A stretch of DNA of 9,747 nt from an uncultured Campylobacter sp. (GTDB lineage Bacteria; Campylobacterota; Campylobacteria; Campylobacterales; Campylobacteraceae), in assembly GCA_937896205.1 (NCBI GenBank), contig CALBNA010000011.1:1-9747 (forward strand), read 5' to 3'. Both the position numbers and the translations under genes were made by a program. The notes beneath the pieces are model-generated. The model saw only the letters and a list, made by a program, of their open reading frames with translations. It searched no databases and was not told where the DNA came from. How positions within the stretch are numbered: the first letter of the stretch is position 1; the number at the start of each line of letters is the position of its first letter. Positions 6,734 through 9,747 of this stretch are shown one piece after another.

Positions 6734-6990
6734 ATTTAACTCAAGCGCGTGAAGCTTTTTATAAATTTAGCGCTACGTTTTTAAATTCGCTCGAATTCAA
6801 ATTTAAGACTATGCAAGCAAATTTGACGCCGTATTTCACACAGGCACCTCCTCAAATTTAACCCATTACCAAAGCTAGTTAAATTTAGCACGCAGTCCGA
6901 AAATAAAATTTGATATATAACAAAGAACAAAAAGAGAAATTTACGACCCGAAGGCCGTAAATTTAAGCCGCCCAAAACGAGCGAGAGAAG
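6734..6990. other. Gap between convergent recR and the TRAP receptor gene
   Basis: The gap holds about nine AAATTT copies by hand count (the first touches the recR stop), one AAATTTGACG copy at 6819-6828, and the terminator at 6921-6964. On the minus strand an exact AGGAGG precedes a 26-codon frame starting with GTG (6839 to 6759). Apart from that I see no sign of a gene. No strong terminator was found for recR; AGCGC/GCGCT arms at about 6745-6773 followed by a short T run are too weak to call. Confidence 0.6.
6921..6964 (-). terminator. Intrinsic terminator of the TRAP receptor gene
   Basis: Read leftward, the arms AAATTTACGGCC (6964-6953) and GGTCGTAAATTT (6948-6937) form a 12-base stem, counting one G-U pair, closed by the extra-stable C(UUCG)G tetraloop. 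A T-rich run, CTCTTTTTGTTCTTTG (6936-6921), follows. It begins 27 bases after the stop codon at 6991-6993. On the + strand the G-U becomes an A-C mismatch and no T run follows, so it is directional. Confidence 0.85.
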
Positions 6991-8046
6991 TTACTTCGTA
7001 GTTTTTTGGATATACGAGAACTCGGAAATCTTCGTCCACTCGCGAGCCTTAGCCAAAAACGCTCTTTGAGAGTCCAAAATCTCCTTAAACAGTGGATCTT
7101 TCGCCGCCTCTTCGTCTAGGATTTCGTCGCTTGCTTTTCTAAGCGCGTCCATAACGTCCTGCGGGAACGAGCGAACCTCGATGTCCGGATACTCCGCTTT
7201 CATCTTTGCCCAGTACTCGGCGTTATCAAAGAACGAGCGCGTATTTAGCATGCTGGCCACTTGGTTAGCCGCAGCCTCGATCACAGCCTGAAGGTCGGCA
7301 GGTAGCTTCTCGTAAGTCTTTTTGTTTACGAAAAACTGAGTTTGGCCGCTCGGCTCTTGCCAGCCTGTGTAGTAGTATTTGGCGATCTTGTGAAAGCCAA
7401 GACCCATATCAAACGCAGGGCTCACCCACTCGACAGAGTCGATCGTGCCCATCTCTAGCGCCATGTATAGCTCGCCGGTCGGGATCGTGTTTATCGTCGC
7501 TCCCACGCGCGCCATCACCTCGCCGCCAAAGCCAGGGATCCTGATCTTTAGACCCTTTAGGTCCTCGACGCTTTTGATCTCCTTTTTAAACCAGCCACCC
7601 ATTTGCGTGCCGGTGTCGCCAGCGTTAAATACCTTAATGTTGTATTTATCGTAAACTTTTTCCTCTAGCTGCTTGCCGCCGCCAAACTCATACCATGCGC
7701 GTAGTTCGCCTGCAGTCATACCGAAAGGCACGGCTGTAAAAAACATAGTGTTTGCGTCCTTGCCCTTGTAGTAATAAGACGCAGTGTAGCCGATATCGTA
7801 CTGACCGCCTTTAACAAAGTCTAGGATACCAAACGGTGCCTTGTGCTTAGACGGATAGTCTATCCTCACCTCTAGCCTGCCATCGCTTAGCGTCTCGACT
7901 ACGCGTTTAAACTCTTTCGCTGCGTCGCCCAAAACCGGAGTCGTGCTCTCCCAGGTACTGGCTAGCTTTAGTTTATAGGTTTTGTCCGCTGCGTTCGCGC
8001 TTAGCGCTAAACCGAAAGCAGCCAAAACCGCTAAAAACTTTTTCAT
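6991..8046 (-). CDS. TRAP transporter periplasmic substrate-binding protein, TakP-like
   Basis: This is a DctP-family receptor of 351 residues that would catch an organic acid in the periplasm and pass it to a DctQ/DctM membrane pair. The signal peptide is 1-19, with cleavage expected after ANA. The features resemble the branch that includes TakP, a receptor for pyruvate and other 2-oxo acids: TQMGGWF (Q148), LKIRIPGFGGEVMARVGA (R169, the carboxylate-binding arginine), IDSVEWVSP (E206/W207, the cation-binding pair) and GWQEP (228-232). The ligand is therefore inferred to be a 2-oxo acid, not shown. AAGGAGC at 8051-8057 supports the ATG. The gene stands alone: its own promoter, its own terminator, and no dctQ or dctM on either side. 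It may serve membrane subunits encoded elsewhere, or act as a lone binding protein. Confidence 0.9.
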   Translation of the reverse strand: MKKFLAVLAAFGLALSANAADKTYKLKLASTWESTTPVLGDAAKEFKRVVETLSDGRLEVRIDYPSKHKAPFGILDFVKGGQYDIGYTASYYYKGKDANTMFFTAVPFGMTAGELRAWYEFGGGKQLEEKVYDKYNIKVFNAGDTGTQMGGWFKKEIKSVEDLKGLKIRIPGFGGEVMARVGATINTIPTGELYMALEMGTIDSVEWVSPAFDMGLGFHKIAKYYYTGWQEPSGQTQFFVNKKTYEKLPADLQAVIEAAANQVASMLNTRSFFDNAEYWAKMKAEYPDIEVRSFPQDVMDALRKASDEILDEEAAKDPLFKEILDSQRAFLAKAREWTKISEFSYIQKTTK

Positions 8047-8050
8047 TTTT

Positions 8051-8057
8051 GCTCCTT
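8051..8057 (-). promoter_or_regulatory. Ribosome binding site of the TRAP receptor gene
   Basis: AAGGAGC read leftward lies four bases before the ATG at 8046. It is the strongest ribosome binding site among the genes here, fitting an abundant periplasmic protein. Confidence 0.8.
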
Positions 8058-8072
8058 AAAATAAATTGGCCG

Positions 8073-8078
8073 ATTATA
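8073..8078 (-). promoter_or_regulatory. -10 element of the TRAP receptor gene
   Basis: A perfect TATAAT is read leftward. Transcription would start about 20 bases before the ATG at 8046. The AT run 8079-8100 is upstream of this promoter and of the pyk promoter alike. Confidence 0.65.
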
Positions 8079-8100
8079 CTTATTTTTTTTAAAAATTTGG

Positions 8101-8106
8101 TAAAAT
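8101..8106 (+). promoter_or_regulatory. -10 element of pyk
   Basis: TAAAAT preceded by GG (GGTAAAAT) fits the Campylobacter gnTAnaAT form, with a T and A run upstream. The start of transcription would be near 8112, leaving a leader of about 15 bases. Confidence 0.55.
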
Positions 8107-8113
8107 TGCGCAA

Positions 8114-8121
8114 AAAAGGGG
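8114..8121 (+). promoter_or_regulatory. Ribosome binding site deciding the start of pyk
   Basis: AAAAGGGG ends five bases before the ATG at 8127 and selects it over an in-frame upstream start at 8049. Confidence 0.7.
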
Positions 8122-8126
8122 CATCC

Positions 8127-9581
8127 ATGAATAAAAAAACCAAAATCCTAGCCACAGTCGGACCGGCCAGCGAATCCATAGAGGTTATGGAGCAATTAGT
8201 TTTAGCCGGAGTTAATGCTTTTAGGCTAAATTTTAGCCACGGCACGCACGAATATCACAAATCAAATATCGATAAGATCAGGCAAGTAGAGGCGAAACTC
8301 GGGCGCAAAATAGGCATATTTCAGGATATCTGCGGCCCAAAAATAAGAGTCGGCAAGCTAAATGAGAGCGAATTTAAACTAAAAATCGGCGATACGCTAA
8401 TCTTCGTAAAAGATGAAATAATCGGCGAGCAAATAGACGAAAATCACTATAAGCTTTGCATAAATCAGCCTCAAATTTTAGCCGCTCTAAAAACGGGCGA
8501 GTACATCCACCTATGCGACGGACAAATCCGTGCTAAAATCACGCAAGCAAGCGCGCAAAAAGTAGAAGCCGTGGTGGAAAACGACGGGATACTCCGATCG
8601 AACAAAGGCGTAAATTTCCCAAACACCAAACTAAATATCGAGGTTATCACGCCTAAGGATTTAAAAGATTTAGAATTTGGCGCAAAAAACGGTGTGCACT
8701 TCGTCGCGATCTCTTTCGTACAAAACGCAAACGACATAAGAAAAGCTAGAGAAATCCTAAAAGGCTTTGGCTCCAGAGCTCAAATTTACGCCAAAATAGA
8801 AAAATTTGACGCAGTAGAAAATATCGACGAGATCATCGAGGTCAGCGACGGCGTGATGGTAGCTCGCGGAGATCTAGGTATCGAGGTGCCCTACTACAAG
8901 GTGCCGACGATCCAAAAACTCATCATCAAAAAAGCAAACGAAGCCGTTAAACCCGTCATCACCGCTACGCAGATGATGCTAAGCATGGCCGAGCACGAAA
9001 CGGCTACTAGAGCCGAGATCAGCGACGTGGCAAACGCCGTACTAGACGGCACTGACGTAGTCATGCTAAGCGAAGAAAGCGCAGTCGGCATCAACCCCGT
9101 AGCCGTCGTGAAAGCAATGAGCAACACCATAATCCAAACGCAGCAAATTTATCCTTTTAACAAATTTGATTTCGACCGCTATGATGACACGGACATGATG
9201 GCGTCTAGCACCGCCAGGCTCGCCTCTGCGCTAAAAGTAGACGGCATAATCGCGCTAACATCATCGGGCGGCTCGGCAGCAAAACTAGCCAGATACCGTA
9301 CGGATATAGATATCATCGCCATAACGCACAACGAGCAGGCCGCGTATAGGCTGACTCTTTGCTGGGGCATAACGGCGGCGTTCGTGATAGAAAAAGAAGA
9401 AAGGCTGCACACGCTCATGGCTAAATCGATCAAGGCAGCAGTCGAAAAAGGCTACATAAAAGACGATAAAAGCTATATCATGACTGCCGGCTATCCGACG
9501 GGAGTGGCGGGCAGCTCGGACTTGATCAGGATTTTAAGAAAAGCTCAGATAGATTATTATCTAGAAGAAGCCGATAAATAG
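8127..9581 (+). CDS. pyk: Pyruvate kinase
   Basis: Pyruvate kinase makes pyruvate and ATP from phosphoenolpyruvate and ADP in the cytoplasm. The 484 residues start with the typical KTKILATVGPAS. They show RLNFSHG (33-39), GPKIR (70-74), the catalytic KIE (223-225), the signature VMVARGDLG (243-251), TATQM (279-283), the MLSEESAVG loop (313-321), and a C-terminal allosteric domain from about 350. Lys at 72 in GPKIR, where K+-dependent enzymes have Glu, together with Ile68 and Cys69, suggests a K+-independent enzyme of the E. coli PykA kind. The ATG at 8127 has a good ribosome binding site; an open extension to 8049 would cover the promoter and is not used. The gene is divergent from the TRAP receptor gene, and its 3' end overlaps aroE by 25 bases. 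Confidence 0.97.
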   Translation: MNKKTKILATVGPASESIEVMEQLVLAGVNAFRLNFSHGTHEYHKSNIDKIRQVEAKLGRKIGIFQDICGPKIRVGKLNESEFKLKIGDTLIFVKDEIIGEQIDENHYKLCINQPQILAALKTGEYIHLCDGQIRAKITQASAQKVEAVVENDGILRSNKGVNFPNTKLNIEVITPKDLKDLEFGAKNGVHFVAISFVQNANDIRKAREILKGFGSRAQIYAKIEKFDAVENIDEIIEVSDGVMVARGDLGIEVPYYKVPTIQKLIIKKANEAVKPVITATQMMLSMAEHETATRAEISDVANAVLDGTDVVMLSEESAVGINPVAVVKAMSNTIIQTQQIYPFNKFDFDRYDDTDMMASSTARLASALKVDGIIALTSSGGSAAKLARYRTDIDIIAITHNEQAAYRLTLCWGITAAFVIEKEERLHTLMAKSIKAAVEKGYIKDDKSYIMTAGYPTGVAGSSDLIRILRKAQIDYYLEEADK

Positions 9582-9747
9582 AGGGCTTTTCGCATCGAGG
9601 CCTCGATTTTGGCTTCATCAAGCGAGCCCTCAAAAAATAAATTTAACGCTAAAACCGCCTGAAAAAGTAGCATCTCAGCGCCGTCTTTATGCGTGAGCCC
9701 GCTAGCGGCGGCTAAATTTAAAAAAGGGGTTTTTTTGCCGTAAATAA
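9557..9747 (-). CDS. aroE: Shikimate dehydrogenase, C-terminal part (cut by window end)
   Basis: Only the last 62 codons are present; the start lies beyond the right edge. The peptide begins IYGKKTPFLNLA and continues with DGAEMLLFQAVLALNLFF, the typical end of AroE, in which the conserved Gln contacts shikimate. AroE reduces 3-dehydroshikimate to shikimate with NADPH on the way to aromatic amino acids. The TAA at 9559-9557 lies inside the pyk coding end, a convergent overlap of 25 bases. Campylobacter AroE proteins end in the same fashion, so the identity is good despite the short length. Confidence 0.87.
   Translation of the reverse strand, partial: IYGKKTPFLNLAAASGLTHKDGAEMLLFQAVLALNLFFEGSLDEAKIEASMRKALYLSASSR
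9594..9610 (+). terminator. Possible pyk terminator inside aroE
   Basis: ATCGAGGCCTCGAT (9594-9607) is a perfect 14-base palindrome followed by TTT, 13 bases after the pyk stop. As RNA only five pairs and a four-base loop can form, and the bases also encode AroE, so the call is weak. Confidence 0.25.

Noticed and set aside
6781..6975. 64-codon minus-strand frame downstream of the TRAP receptor gene
   Set aside because: It runs through the intrinsic terminator at 6921-6964, has no ribosome binding site, and shows no recognisable feature.
8049..8126. 26-residue N-terminal extension of pyruvate kinase
   Set aside because: It would cover the pyk -10 element and ribosome binding site; the ATG at 8127 begins at the conserved family N-terminus.
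1..9747. Mobile element, CRISPR array, tRNA or defence system
   Set aside because: I saw no transposase or integrase, no spaced direct repeats, no cloverleaf, and no toxin or nuclease pair; all long frames are accounted for by the genes listed.

Overview
The window looks like chromosomal DNA of a Campylobacter, most likely of the concisus/curvus/rectus/showae side of the genus rather than C. jejuni. Three things point there. The proteins resemble the epsilonproteobacterial forms of UvrC, DnaJ, RacR/RacS, RecR, Pyk and AroE. The order dnaJ (leftward), racR-racS-recR (rightward) is the one I know from C. jejuni. The gaps are saturated with the palindrome AAATTT, usually as AAATTTG or CAAATTT. 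The species assignment is an inference from memory of these families, not the result of a search.

Layout. Positions 1-137 are a leader with no firm gene call. uvrC (138-1952, +, TTG start) encodes the nucleotide-excision-repair incision nuclease. A 257-base AAATTT-rich gap separates it from a convergent gene for an exported, cysteine-rich Sel1-repeat (Hcp-like) protein (2210-2803, -). dnaJ (2922-4094, -, GTG start) lies upstream of that gene on the same strand. A 161-base divergent promoter region then drives dnaJ leftward and the operon racR (4256-4927), racS (4924-6177), recR (6161-6733) rightward. Within the operon the genes overlap by 4 and 17 bases. A second 257-base gap holds a good intrinsic terminator for the leftward gene of a TRAP-transporter periplasmic receptor (6991-8046, -). 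That gene shares an 80-base divergent promoter region with pyk (8127-9581, +), which overlaps tail to tail with the 3' end of aroE (9557-9747, -, cut by the window edge).

Function. Most of the window is housekeeping: DNA repair (uvrC, recR), protein folding (dnaJ), two-component sensing (racRS), lower glycolysis (pyk) and aromatic biosynthesis (aroE). The accessory elements are the Hcp-like secreted protein and a 2-oxo-acid-type TRAP receptor with no membrane subunits beside it.

I see no phage, IS, CRISPR, toxin-antitoxin or defence system and no clear new multi-gene system. The observations most worth checking are: a UvrC in which all four cysteines expected to hold the Fe-S cluster are replaced; an orphan TakP-like receptor whose promoter interlocks with that of pyruvate kinase; and an exact 14-base palindrome placed on both sides of the Sel1-repeat gene.
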